From positions 1 to 51,155 of the forward strand of contig SVNM01000005.1 of NCBI GenBank assembly GCA_015066875.1: 51,155 bases of DNA, given 5' to 3'. Positions 23,476 through 32,675 of the stretch are shown here, piece after piece (position 1 is the stretch's first letter; each line of letters begins with the position of its first letter). The notes beneath the pieces are model-generated. The model had not been told where the DNA came from and made no database searches. It saw only the letters and a list, made by a program, of their open reading frames with translations. Source of the DNA: Ruminococcus sp. GTDB lineage: Bacteria; Bacillota; Clostridia; Oscillospirales; Ruminococcaceae. The position numbers and the translations under genes are program-made.

Positions 23476-26022
23476 TTAAAGTCTTTTAAGGCTTACCGCC
23501 ACATAAGTGAAGGCAGTACAGATAAGGTTGTAGATAATCAGCGAAGAAGCCGACATAAAGCTGTAATCAAAGGCTCTGGAGAGTATGAGAAGCATACTCA
23601 GACCAAATCCCAGAAGAATTGAAACTGTCTGGAATATAAGACCGATTGTAGCAGATGAATGAACAACCTTTGTACCGATAATAAGCTGAGCAAGTGAGGA
23701 GAGCTTTCCTGAGCAAGCCATTGAAGCGCTGAGACGAACAGCCTTTTTAGTTTCGAGATCGAAATCCTCGTGAAGCTTTTTAGGAAGAATTCTCATCATT
23801 TCTTCGGGAATTCCGAAAAGAGAAGAAAGCTTTTTAAGGGATATACAGGAGTCAACGCTTTTGATAATCATACAGATTTTCTGTTTGTAAAGCCTTTTGA
23901 TCCAGGTTTTAAGCTCCTTATCAGCACTGAGTCCCACAACAAACATTGCAGCGACATTACCTGAAATGGAAAGGTACATAGCTTCCTGATTAGTGCCTGT
24001 AAGCTCTGATTCCTTGGTTTTTGTAGGAATACCCTCAATATTATGGCTTGTCATAAGCTCGCGGTTGCCGAAAAGAACACGTCTGTTGTTAATCCAGCCA
24101 CAGAAGCCCATTGACTCTTCATAAGAGAAATTTTCGATAGGGTAGAGGATATCTTCCTTACCTGCGATAACATCGTTAAAGATATTCTGCATAATACTGC
24201 CTGCATGGTGAGTAAGGCTTGCTGCTTCGAGAATAGCCTCATCGATTTTAGTATTTGAGAAAACCTTGATTCCGTTGAGAGTAATTGAGCCTTCAGGGAA
24301 AAGGGTTTCAGCATTTACAAGAATCGAGTTTGTATCGTAGAAATCATCAACGCTTTGATAACCGAGAATAACGCCCTTGTTTCTGATAGTTTTCTGCGAA
24401 ACATTCTCAAGAGGAATATTAACAACAAGGGGGATAGCTATACACGAGCTTGCACAGATAAGCATACTGAAAATGGAAAATCCGAAAGCTGTAGTAGCGG
24501 GGCTTCCCATATTTCCCATACGGAAAAAGGCAATGCAGACTGCAACAACAGCAGAAAAAATCAGGCAGGGCGGTGTAGCTTTACGGCAATACTTGTCGCA
24601 CATATCCGACGAATAGGAATACTTCAGAAAATCCGTAAGGAAGTCAGTTTTTCTCATTGAGGCAAGAATAGGAAAGTCTCCGAGAGTACCACGGGTAAGA
24701 ACTTCCGCACGCTCTTCGTCCTGAACGAAAGTAATAGCGTGGCGCTGATAATTTCCCGAAACGAATCTGAAATTACGGACAGCACGCTTGATGATAAGCA
24801 GTTTTCCCATAGAATTAATGAGAAGTGCCAGAATTCCCACAGGCATATAGATATTAACCGTATGCGAGCTTACCAGCTCAGGCACAGCAAAAGCGGGAAT
24901 AATGGCAGAAATACAGGAAACTGCGGTAACAGCGGTCATAGAGTCACCGTCGGGCTTGAAAGTAATCAGCTTTTTGAGTCCCTTGGTGATAACAGCCATA
25001 GACGCAAAAACTGAAATCAGACCGAGAATAAGATGTATCACAAGGTATGAAGTAACGTTTTCCTTGCTGAGAAGATCGATAATTGGAAGATCAAACTGGT
25101 TGCAGAGCGTCATATAAAGGCTCATAAAAGCAGTAGTAGCAAGAATCATAACACGTACCGACAGAGTACTTTTCAGCTCAAAGATATCGCGTCCCACATC
25201 TTCCACATCGCCGTAGTAGTTGAAATCCACGATACGCTTTGTACGTTTTTTCTTTGACTTGATAGAAACATACTCATCTGAATCCTGAGTGATATGCACA
25301 TCAAGCGAGCTTGCGTCAAAATCGTTCTGCTGGCTGAGATTTATGCTTGTTTTCTCTGCTCTGGGAGCGGGAGTTACAGGCTTTGAAGCCTTTACAGCCT
25401 CAGGCGAGGGAACGATATCGGTAATAAGCTTTTTGTTTTCTGGAGAGTTAGCCTCTTCACGGACTGATCTTGTTCTTTTCTTCTTTTTCATTTTCGGCGG
25501 AGAGTACATATACTCGCCGTCGGGACGCTCTTTTTCGTATGTATAATCCAGACTGTCACGTCTGCGTTTTTTACTGCTCTGGATACTTTCGATTTCCTTA
25601 GCTCTTGTAGAATCGCTCATACGTCTGATTTTGGGTGCGTGAGCGTTATCGGGCTGATTTGCGATAAAAGCTCCCTCATACCCGGAAACCTTGGAATTCT
25701 GGGAAGAGCGTATTTCAGCCATAGCATCAGAGTTAACGAAAGATACCTTATTTCGTGAAAGGTCGGAAGGCTTGACATCATTGGCGGGATTAGGACGCCT
25801 CATCATACCTTCAGAGCCTGTACGAGAGTGCTTTCTGAGGGTTTTCAGATTATCATTACTATCGGGAACATCGGTAACATTAAGCTTTTTATTGAGCTTA
25901 TCAGCGGAATTCAGAAGCTTTTCAGTTTCAAGTCTGCCACTGTTGTTATCGGCGTTTTTCTTTTTTTCGGCACCTGAATACTCCTCAAGAATATCCTCAA
26001 GCGAGAATTTCTGCTGAGCCAC
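23476..26022 (-). CDS. Degenerate P-type-ATPase-like membrane protein (catalytic motifs lost)
   Basis: The 848-residue protein has about 275 disordered, highly charged N-terminal residues, then eight hydrophobic segments in the 4+2+2 pattern of heavy-metal (P1B-like) ATPases with P- and N-domain-like sequence between segments 6 and 8. The place of the phosphorylated DKTGT reads V-N-A-E-T (569-573, before 'LFPEGSITL'); TGD reads as part of 'MIIKSVDSCISLKKLSSLFGI'; the GDGxND hinge is absent; membrane helix 6 lacks a CPC motif. Recognisable fold remnants include 'EAASLTHHAGSIMQNIF' and 'AAMFVVGLSADKELKTWIKRLYKQ'. It cannot be a normal pump; a regulatory or scaffold role is possible. It follows rlmB by 11 bases. 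The intact long frame argues against a pseudogene. Confidence 0.72.
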   Translation of the reverse strand: MAQQKFSLEDILEEYSGAEKKKNADNNSGRLETEKLLNSADKLNKKLNVTDVPDSNDNLKTLRKHSRTGSEGMMRRPNPANDVKPSDLSRNKVSFVNSDAMAEIRSSQNSKVSGYEGAFIANQPDNAHAPKIRRMSDSTRAKEIESIQSSKKRRRDSLDYTYEKERPDGEYMYSPPKMKKKKRTRSVREEANSPENKKLITDIVPSPEAVKASKPVTPAPRAEKTSINLSQQNDFDASSLDVHITQDSDEYVSIKSKKKRTKRIVDFNYYGDVEDVGRDIFELKSTLSVRVMILATTAFMSLYMTLCNQFDLPIIDLLSKENVTSYLVIHLILGLISVFASMAVITKGLKKLITFKPDGDSMTAVTAVSCISAIIPAFAVPELVSSHTVNIYMPVGILALLINSMGKLLIIKRAVRNFRFVSGNYQRHAITFVQDEERAEVLTRGTLGDFPILASMRKTDFLTDFLKYSYSSDMCDKYCRKATPPCLIFSAVVAVCIAFFRMGNMGSPATTAFGFSIFSMLICASSCIAIPLVVNIPLENVSQKTIRNKGVILGYQSVDDFYDTNSILVNAETLFPEGSITLNGIKVFSNTKIDEAILEAASLTHHAGSIMQNIFNDVIAGKEDILYPIENFSYEESMGFCGWINNRRVLFGNRELMTSHNIEGIPTKTKESELTGTNQEAMYLSISGNVAAMFVVGLSADKELKTWIKRLYKQKICMIIKSVDSCISLKKLSSLFGIPEEMMRILPKKLHEDFDLETKKAVRLSASMACSGKLSSLAQLIIGTKVVHSSATIGLIFQTVSILLGFGLSMLLILSRAFDYSFMSASSLIIYNLICTAFTYVAVSLKRL

Positions 26023-26033
26023 AAAAGCACCTC

Positions 26034-26798
26034 CTATCGGGAAGCGTTTCTGCGCTGGCGGACAGCCTCATACATAAAGATACCCGCAGCAACAGAAGCA
26101 TTAAGAGAAGTAATTTTGCCCATCATAGGAAGTTTGATCATAAAGTCGCATTTTTTCTGGATAAGCTTGCTGATGCCAAAGCCCTCAGAGCCTATAACAA
26201 GACCTATACTGCCTGTAAGGTCGGTATCGCAGTAATCCGAGCCTGAAGCGTCGGTACCGTAGATCCAAACGCCGTTTTCCTTGAGCATATCAATACAGGA
26301 AGCAAGGTTTGAAACTCTCGCAACGGGAACATAGCTTGCAGCGCCCGCAGATGTTTTGAAAACAGTTGCATTAAGGGAAGCGCTTCTGCGTTTAGGGATA
26401 ATAACTCCGTCAGCGCCTGCAGTTTCGGCAGTACGGATAATGGCTCCCAGATTATGAGGGTCCTCGATTTCATCGCAGATGATGATAAAAGGCTTTGTAC
26501 CTTTTTCTGCGGAAACGGCGAGAATATCCTCAACAGATACATATTCTCCGCAAGCGCCGACAGCAACAACACCCTGATGAGAAGCACCGCCTGAAAGGGC
26601 AGTAAGCTTTTTATCCTGAGCGTCCTTGACAACAACACCTTTTTCCTTGGCAAGTCTGCGGATAACGTTAAGGCTTCCGCCGTTGCCGTCTATATAGATA
26701 GTATCCAGCCGGGCGCCTGATTTAAGCGCCTCAATAACAGGATTACGTCCGGCGATGATATTTTCATCGAAGGACGAGTTCAGATTTTTATTTTCCAT
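26034..26798 (-). CDS. rlmB: 23S rRNA (guanosine-2'-O-)-methyltransferase RlmB (SpoU family)
   Basis: This 254-residue SPOUT methyltransferase carries an N-terminal substrate-binding domain ('IIAGRNPVIEALKSGARLD') and the C-terminal knotted domain with motifs 'DEIEDPHNLGAIIRTAETAGA', 'GLVIGSEGFGISKLI' and 'LPMMGKITSLNASVAAGI'. These bind S-adenosylmethionine and mark the SpoU class. RlmB methylates the ribose of G2251 in E. coli 23S rRNA; TrmH-like tRNA specificity cannot be excluded. It is first in a two-gene operon with the P-type-ATPase-like gene. Confidence 0.9.
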   Translation of the reverse strand: MENKNLNSSFDENIIAGRNPVIEALKSGARLDTIYIDGNGGSLNVIRRLAKEKGVVVKDAQDKKLTALSGGASHQGVVAVGACGEYVSVEDILAVSAEKGTKPFIIICDEIEDPHNLGAIIRTAETAGADGVIIPKRRSASLNATVFKTSAGAASYVPVARVSNLASCIDMLKENGVWIYGTDASGSDYCDTDLTGSIGLVIGSEGFGISKLIQKKCDFMIKLPMMGKITSLNASVAAGIFMYEAVRQRRNASR

Positions 26799-26879
26799 AT
26801 TTATTTCAGAGCTAAGAAAAAAGCTCTGCTCCTTTTTGTTCTTTATTTATCTTTTCCAAGGGGAATAAGTAACATTTCA

Positions 26880-26908
26880 ATTATAACATGGTTACAGAAA
26901 AATTACAA
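26880..26908 (-). promoter_or_regulatory. Predicted promoter of the rlmB operon
   Basis: On the minus strand TTGTAA (26908-26903), 17 bases, TATAAT (26885-26880). The leader of about 75 nt includes a CAGAGCT/AGCTCTG stem near 26807-26828. Confidence 0.65.
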
Positions 26909-26924
26909 GTCTTATTTTTCAAAG

Positions 26925-27785
26925 TTATTCAACATCAATAACAGTAAACTCGGGACGGTTGAAAATTCTCGGTATAAATATCATTCTCAGTGGTTTTGCC
27001 AGTCCCTTGCTGATGATGTGAGTGGTATCTGAGTAGTAATAGATACCGTTGGTATAATCGGGGCGTATGCCCTGGTCGGGAGCATAAAGTCCCTGATCGA
27101 GGATATAAGGAATTCTCCACTGACCGCCGTGAGCGTGTCCTGAAAGGATAAGGTCGAAATTTCCTTCAAGGTAGCTGTCGATGATTTCAGGCTGATGAGC
27201 AAGGAGAATATTGTATCCCTCAGCTTCTTCGGAAAGCTCAATACAGCTGTCAAGCTGGGTGATAAATGTGTTGTGCGGAATACTCTCGCTATCGTCTGTA
27301 GCTCCGAAAACATTAATTGTCTGACTGTTGATTTCAAAGCTGACAAAACCGCCTTCAAGAACATTTACTCCCATATTCTGCACATCTTCGCGGAATTCAT
27401 AGTAACCGTCGTGGAGCATTTCGTGATTTCCCGGCGAGTAACAGCAAGGGTATTTTTCTGAAGCCTGCTTCATAATTTCGAGGGAAAACTTAGTACCTCC
27501 CGCAAAATCGAGAACATCACCGCCAAAGAGAACAAGGTCAGGTGAGTGCTTGTCGATTTCCTCCATAAGAGCCGACTGGTCTGTACCGCCGAAGAAGCAG
27601 TTATGCAGGTCAGAGATGAAAACCACACGCAGAGGAGTGTCGATTTTATCGGAATCGATGGAATACTTTACGGTTTCCATTATGTATCCCCAAATGAGAA
27701 TTACAAGATAAACCACAGCCAGAACAGCGAAAATAATGAGTTTTTTTCGTTTTGCCTTTGGATTTACAGGAGTTTTTTCCTTCAT
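26925..27785 (-). CDS. Membrane-anchored metallophosphoesterase (YkuE/YaeI-like)
   Basis: This 286-residue protein has an N-terminal membrane helix (about 13-33) and a calcineurin-like phosphoesterase domain with all metal-site blocks: 'VVFISDLHNCFFGG', 'LVLFGGDVLDF', 'YSPGNHEML', 'ILLAHQPE' and 'LILSGHAHGGQ'. Homologs hydrolyse lipid-linked phosphate esters such as UDP-diacylglucosamine or related substrates, but the substrate is open here. Its ATG overlaps the acyl carrier protein stop (TAATG), making it the fifth gene of the glycan-acylation-like operon and implying a linked role. Confidence 0.85.
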   Translation of the reverse strand: MKEKTPVNPKAKRKKLIIFAVLAVVYLVILIWGYIMETVKYSIDSDKIDTPLRVVFISDLHNCFFGGTDQSALMEEIDKHSPDLVLFGGDVLDFAGGTKFSLEIMKQASEKYPCCYSPGNHEMLHDGYYEFREDVQNMGVNVLEGGFVSFEINSQTINVFGATDDSESIPHNTFITQLDSCIELSEEAEGYNILLAHQPEIIDSYLEGNFDLILSGHAHGGQWRIPYILDQGLYAPDQGIRPDYTNGIYYYSDTTHIISKGLAKPLRMIFIPRIFNRPEFTVIDVE

Positions 27786-28027
27786 TATTCTCCTCTTTCG
27801 GCAATAATACCGATCATTTCTCCCACATTTTTCATACCTGAGACTTCCTTCATTTTAAATCTCATACCGAATTCGTCTTCAACAGCACCGATTAGGTTGA
27901 TATGCTCGATGCTGTCCCAGTCCTCGATATCTGCTGAGGTGGTATTTTCATTTATAACGATAGAGTCGTCATCGAAAACGTCTCTGAAAACTTCGGTAAG
28001 TCTTTTTACGATATCATTCTTATTCAT
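27785..28027 (-). CDS. Acyl carrier protein
   Basis: This 80-residue four-helix carrier has the phosphopantetheine serine S39 in 'EDWDSIEHINLIGAVEDEF'. It is a dedicated carrier, not the fatty acid AcpP, judged by its position: it overlaps the end of the FkbH-like gene by 8 bases and the start of the phosphoesterase gene by one. It is expected to hold the activated acyl or glyceryl group loaded by the FkbH-like protein for transfer toward the MBOAT protein. Confidence 0.92.
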   Translation of the reverse strand: MNKNDIVKRLTEVFRDVFDDDSIVINENTTSADIEDWDSIEHINLIGAVEDEFGMRFKMKEVSGMKNVGEMIGIIAERGE

Positions 28028-29822
28028 AGTTCTTCTCGCTTTCTGTATTTATTTTTATAACATTATTTTTGTTTTTGTAATCTGAGATATCAAGGTTCCA
28101 GACAGAATCGCCGTTATCTGATTTTTCGGTAAGCTCAAACCCGAATGAGCCGTAAAGCTCAGAAACCATATTGTTTTTCGGAGTCTTGTAGTAATAGCCG
28201 ATAATCCTTGAAATGCCTCTTTCACGGCATTTTTCAACGAGAGTATCAAGCATGGCAAGCTCCATATCACGTTTGAGCACGCGACAGCTCATAAGCCACA
28301 GCTCAATGTGGAGCGTAACTCCCTTACATTTGCCGATAACAACGGAAACAATGCCGTTATCGCCGAATTTATCGCAAAGGCGACCGTAGAGTCTTATATG
28401 CTCATCACTGGCGAAAACAGCCTCCATATCGCTGTCGGAATAACGCTTTGTGGTAAGGTTGAACTGATTGCTTTTATTTGTAAGCTGAGTTATACGCTGA
28501 AGGTAAACAGGTGTGAAATCCTCAATAACAGCGTTCATATCAAGGCTCAGGAGAAACTCCTCATAATTTTCAAAGGAATTCTGCTGAGCTATACGTTTAG
28601 CGTTGCTGATATACATTTCATTACGCTTGAGGTCATCTGCGGAGATTGAAGTAACCTCAAAGAAACCGCTTCGGCTGAGGCTGTACATAGCCTGCTGTAC
28701 ATTTTCAAGATTGATAACCGAAACAGCCGGAAGCTGATCCTCCACAATAGCACACTCAGCGGGATTATCGTCAACGAAAACAAAGCTGTCGGCAAGGAGA
28801 TTAAGCTCATTTGCAGACTGCTCAATGTTGAGATTTTTAGGATTCCAGTTAGCCTTTATTGAAACAAAATCATCGGGACAAAGCACAGTTTCGGGGTGCT
28901 TCAGTCCAAGCAGAGCGTTTTCCTCGTCGTTTTTGGAGCATACTGCAAGAAGCACTCCGTAATTTTTGTACTCCTTGATAAAGCTTTGAAAATCGCTGAA
29001 GGACTGTCCCACAGGAGTTTCCTGACCGATTTCGATACCCTCCTGACCGTCATCGCCGATGACTCCGCCCCAGAGAGTATTATCAAGGTCGAGGTCGATA
29101 ACCTTTTTCTTTTTACCGTACACAGCCTTGATAATTGAAGCTACACTGTAAGCAAGCTCAGGCACAGCGTCAAGGCTCATAGCGTACTTATAGAGATACC
29201 AGCCTTCAAAATCGTGCCATTTTTCAAGTCCCATACAGGAAGCAAGGTAGTTGATGTCATTAATGTAAAAACCGTTATTGTGTCGTGCATAATCGGACAT
29301 CATAACGTTAAGGCGTGAGATAAAGGCAGATTTTCCGTAATATCCCCAGCCGTCATAGCTTCCCGAATGTCTGCACAGAGGAAGCTCAAAGTTGTTCTGA
29401 ATAATTGTGCAGGAGAATTTCTCCATAAGCTTTATCCACATCTGCTTGAAGAAATTAAACTGTGCTTCAAGACGTGACTGAATATCCTCGGGAGAGTCAG
29501 ATGTGTTATCGGGAAGCATTGTCAGATTTCTTGAAGTTGTGTGGATATAAATAATATCGGGAGCAAAGCTGTCAAGCTCAGGCGAGCCGAAAACAGCGTC
29601 CTCATAGAATTTATTGTATTCCGAGACATAAAAGACAGGCTCGATACCGCTGTCAAGGAGAAAGAGCTCAAGAGCGAATACAACATCATCAGCTGTAGAG
29701 CCACCCAGAACAGCAATATTCTTTTTAATTCTCTGAGAACCGTCAGACAGAAGCTGTCTTTTAAGTTTTTTACGGTTTTTTCTTATAAGCTTACCGTCGA
29801 AAGGGTAGCAAAGCTCTTTCAT
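28020..29822 (-). CDS. FkbH-like HAD-IIIC protein (acyl/glyceryl loading onto ACP)
   Basis: This 600-residue protein has an SGNH-like N-terminal domain ('IAVLGGSTADDV', about 36-46), a HAD-IIIC core with nucleophile D245 in 'DLDLDNTLWGGVIGDDG', S296 in 'VCSKND' and acidic pair D351-D352 in 'FVDDNPAECAIV', and a C-terminal GNAT-like region ('LWLMSCRVLKRDMELAMLD'). FkbH proteins take D-1,3-bisphosphoglycerate and load a glyceryl group onto an ACP in polyketide pathways. No polyketide synthase is present; ACP, MBOAT and DHHW genes are. The loaded group is therefore probably destined for a surface glycan. The identity of the group is inferred. Confidence 0.87.
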   Translation of the reverse strand: MKELCYPFDGKLIRKNRKKLKRQLLSDGSQRIKKNIAVLGGSTADDVVFALELFLLDSGIEPVFYVSEYNKFYEDAVFGSPELDSFAPDIIYIHTTSRNLTMLPDNTSDSPEDIQSRLEAQFNFFKQMWIKLMEKFSCTIIQNNFELPLCRHSGSYDGWGYYGKSAFISRLNVMMSDYARHNNGFYINDINYLASCMGLEKWHDFEGWYLYKYAMSLDAVPELAYSVASIIKAVYGKKKKVIDLDLDNTLWGGVIGDDGQEGIEIGQETPVGQSFSDFQSFIKEYKNYGVLLAVCSKNDEENALLGLKHPETVLCPDDFVSIKANWNPKNLNIEQSANELNLLADSFVFVDDNPAECAIVEDQLPAVSVINLENVQQAMYSLSRSGFFEVTSISADDLKRNEMYISNAKRIAQQNSFENYEEFLLSLDMNAVIEDFTPVYLQRITQLTNKSNQFNLTTKRYSDSDMEAVFASDEHIRLYGRLCDKFGDNGIVSVVIGKCKGVTLHIELWLMSCRVLKRDMELAMLDTLVEKCRERGISRIIGYYYKTPKNNMVSELYGSFGFELTEKSDNGDSVWNLDISDYKNKNNVIKINTESEKNYE

Positions 29823-29843
29823 TTTTAACTCCTTTGCAGTGGT

Positions 29844-31256
29844 TTATTTAGTCCTGTTGATTTCGATATAGTCGTGATTTCCGCCTGTAGCAGAAAAAGT
29901 ATTCATAGCAAAGAGAAGGTCTGTAGCGCCAACCTGCTTTACGAACTCTACAGCGTTAAGGTCGAAGTAGCGTATATCGCACAGGTAGATGTTCTCAAAC
30001 GAGCTTGTGAGAACAGGAAGCAGAGCATTTCCGTAGCTATCCTTGAATATCACAAGAGTTCTTCCGTTTTTGCACTCTGTAGCGACGTGAGTGATCTGCT
30101 GATCTCCGCCGAAAACCATATAGTAGTTGGAGGTTGACATAGGAGTAGGGTCAAGGGTAAGAACGTCCTCGTGAGGATTGGTGAATGTAGTGGAGTAACG
30201 TGTAGTTACAGTATTTGTCTTAGGCTTGTAGTAGATGAAGTCCTCAGGATTATTGATGAGGGAAGCGCTTTTTGTATAACCATAGAGAGTTCCCACATAT
30301 CCCGGCAGAGAAACTGTTTCGTACTCTGAAAGCTCAGCAAATGGAACGCCGGCTGTCTCAGCAAAAGCCTGAGCAGCATAGTAAGCTCCAAGAGGTTGCC
30401 AGTGGTGATCTGTACGTGAGTAAATAGCCTCATTCTTGTGGAGAAGAAGCGCGTCAAAGGCATTTACGGGAGTAACGTCAACAAGTGCAGAGTTGATGTG
30501 GTCGATATTATCCTTTTCACTTGCAGTAAGGTTAAGATAATTCTCAGGCATATAATATGAAACGGCAGTAGGACACACAAGCGAGTAAACGTTTACGTCC
30601 TTGCCCAGAGCCTTTTTGTATTCGTTAAGAGAAGTGGCGTATTCAAGTCCGTTATTTTTACCACCGCCGTAGAGCATAAGTCCGCGGTTATTTACAACAA
30701 CGATATTATTGGCGATTTCACCGTCTGCGGCAGGGTTTTTGTTATCGGGAACAGTTGTGGTAGTTGTGGTTGTGGTAGTTTCCGCAGATTCGTTGACTCC
30801 TGTTGTTCTGCTTGTAGCTTTTGTAGTAGTTGCAGGCTCGGTAACAACTGGCTCATCAGGCTCATCGGGAGTATCGTTTTTGTTATTCTGAACATACAGC
30901 TCAAGCTCGTCCTCGCCGTAACGCAGACCCTTAAGAGGAAGGATTTTTGAGGCAATAAGCTCTTTTATTTCACTTCTGTTGTGTACCGTATCATCATAGA
31001 AATTAGCAATTCCCTCGGTATAATTTCCGCTGAAGTAAGAGGAGACAGTGAATTTCGGGAACTTGGCAAGCTCGCGGTTTTCCTCATTGGAAATTGTTTC
31101 ACGCTCAAAAAAGGTGAGATAAACAAATCCGGCAACAAAAACAGAGCCGATAACCACGATGTTAACGCTGTTTATAATACGTGAAACGATAAGTCTTCTG
31201 CGTTTTAAAGACTTTCGCTTTTTATTTTTTACGGAATTACCGGAATTTTCTGACAT
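29844..31256 (-). CDS. DHHW-family (AlgX/AlgJ-like) extracellular acyltransferase partner
   Basis: This 470-residue protein has a strongly basic cytoplasmic start, one membrane helix (about 29-50) and an external SGNH-type domain. The DHHW motif is at 283-286 ('SRTDHHWQPLGAYYAAQ') and the likely nucleophile Ser lies in 'VIFKDSYGNALLP'. AlgX and AlgJ use the matching residues to pass acyl groups from a membrane O-acyltransferase to alginate. A Thr-rich insert (about 140-170, including nine consecutive Thr) interrupts the external part and resembles linkers of the cellulosomal proteins. It starts 18 bases after the MBOAT gene. Confidence 0.9.
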   Translation of the reverse strand: MSENSGNSVKNKKRKSLKRRRLIVSRIINSVNIVVIGSVFVAGFVYLTFFERETISNEENRELAKFPKFTVSSYFSGNYTEGIANFYDDTVHNRSEIKELIASKILPLKGLRYGEDELELYVQNNKNDTPDEPDEPVVTEPATTTKATSRTTGVNESAETTTTTTTTTVPDNKNPAADGEIANNIVVVNNRGLMLYGGGKNNGLEYATSLNEYKKALGKDVNVYSLVCPTAVSYYMPENYLNLTASEKDNIDHINSALVDVTPVNAFDALLLHKNEAIYSRTDHHWQPLGAYYAAQAFAETAGVPFAELSEYETVSLPGYVGTLYGYTKSASLINNPEDFIYYKPKTNTVTTRYSTTFTNPHEDVLTLDPTPMSTSNYYMVFGGDQQITHVATECKNGRTLVIFKDSYGNALLPVLTSSFENIYLCDIRYFDLNAVEFVKQVGATDLLFAMNTFSATGGNHDYIEINRTK

Positions 31257-31274
31257 AAGTGCAGACCTCCAAGG

Positions 31275-32675
31275 TTAAAATCTGAAGTAAAGGAACGGGT
31301 TAGTGGTAGCGTCAACAAGCATAATACTGCTGAGAATGAGAAGCGACGCACAAACTAAAATACTTGCGGTAGATGCAATGGTTTTAAGAGCAAAATTCTT
31401 TTCGGAAATTTTCTTAAGTGACTCAATAATGGGGAAACAGCAGATTACTGCAACAGCAATAAGGAAAATGTTGTTTACGAATGAGATTTTATCGGTCATA
31501 GCGATAAATCCGTTTCCGCCAAAGCCAAAGATAGCCTTGAAAAAGCTACCGAGCTTTCCGAGATTTTCAAAATAGAAAATACCAAAGCCGATTACAATAA
31601 TAATTTTGTTGTAGATATGTCTGATGACAATGGGGATTTTCTTCATACGTTTTTTGCCTATCTGCATTTCAAGGAAGATAAACAAGCCGTAGTAAATTCC
31701 CCAGATTATGTAGTTCCAGCTTGCACCGTGCCAGATACCTGTACAAAGCCATACAAGGAAGAGTCCGCCGTATTTTCTGCGCTTGCCGAAAATGGGGATA
31801 TAGAGTACATAATCGCGGAAGAAGGTGCTGAGAGATATATGCCATCTCTGCCAGAATTCAGTAATATCCTTGCAGATAAAGGGGTGTTTGAAGTTTTCGT
31901 CAAAGTGGAAGCCGAAAACTCTGCCAAGACCGATAGCAATATCGGAATATCCTGAAAAGTCGAAATAAATCTGCAGAGCGTAAACGATAGCTCCGTACCA
32001 TGCGCCGATAAAAGTAGCGTTGTCGATATTTCCAAGCATATTATCGGCAATAATGCTGAGCTGATTGGCAAGCAGAACCTTCTTTGAAAGACCGATAATC
32101 ATTCGGTTGAGACCATAGCTGATATCGGTAGACTTGATTTTTCTGTCTGCGATTTCGCTTTCGATAGTGCTGTATCTGACGATAGGACCCGCAACGAGCT
32201 GAGGGAAGAGAGCGATATACAGCAGGTAATTCTTAAAGCTTTTCTGAGTTTTGATTTTCTCCCAGTGGCAGTCGATAACATACGAAATATTCTGGAAGGT
32301 ATAGAAGCTGATACCGATAGGTAGTCTTATATCGGGCACAGGAATCTGAGCATTAAAAAAGGCGTTGATATTTTCCACCACAAAACCGCTGTACTTGAAA
32401 ATACCCAGCATAAGGAGATTATAGAACACCGCAATAAAAGCGACAGCGAAATCGCCTTTACGTCCGCGGTATTTCTCCATAAGCAAGCCGGCAACGAAGT
32501 TAATCAAAGCGCTGAAGAGCATAAGAATAACGTAAACCGGTTCACCCCAGGCATAAAACAGCAGTGAGAAAACAATCAACACCGTATTTTTATTTTTAAT
32601 ACTTCCTGCAGCTGCATAAGCGAAGATACACAGGGGCAGAAAGAGATACAGGAAAAACAGACTTGAGAATACCAT
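31275..32675 (-). CDS. MBOAT-family membrane O-acyltransferase (AlgI-like)
   Basis: This 466-residue multi-pass protein is typical of AlgI/DltB-like O-acyltransferases, with the conserved block '[20 protein letters not shown]' (here with one extra residue) and the catalytic H316 in '[14 protein letters not shown]'. '[12 protein letters not shown]' and '[17 protein letters not shown]' are also family marks. It should move an acyl group across the membrane to the DHHW partner. It leads the operon MBOAT-DHHW-FkbH-ACP-phosphoesterase. A promoter lies about 290 bases upstream. The combination with FkbH distinguishes it from alginate acetylation and teichoic acid D-alanylation loci. Confidence 0.94.
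   Translation of the reverse strand: [466 protein letters not shown]

Noticed and set aside
23476..26022. Pseudogene of a heavy-metal ATPase
   Set aside because: The 848-codon frame is uninterrupted, it is tightly coupled to rlmB and has a long specific N-terminal tail; loss of motifs looks like specialisation, though decay cannot be fully excluded.
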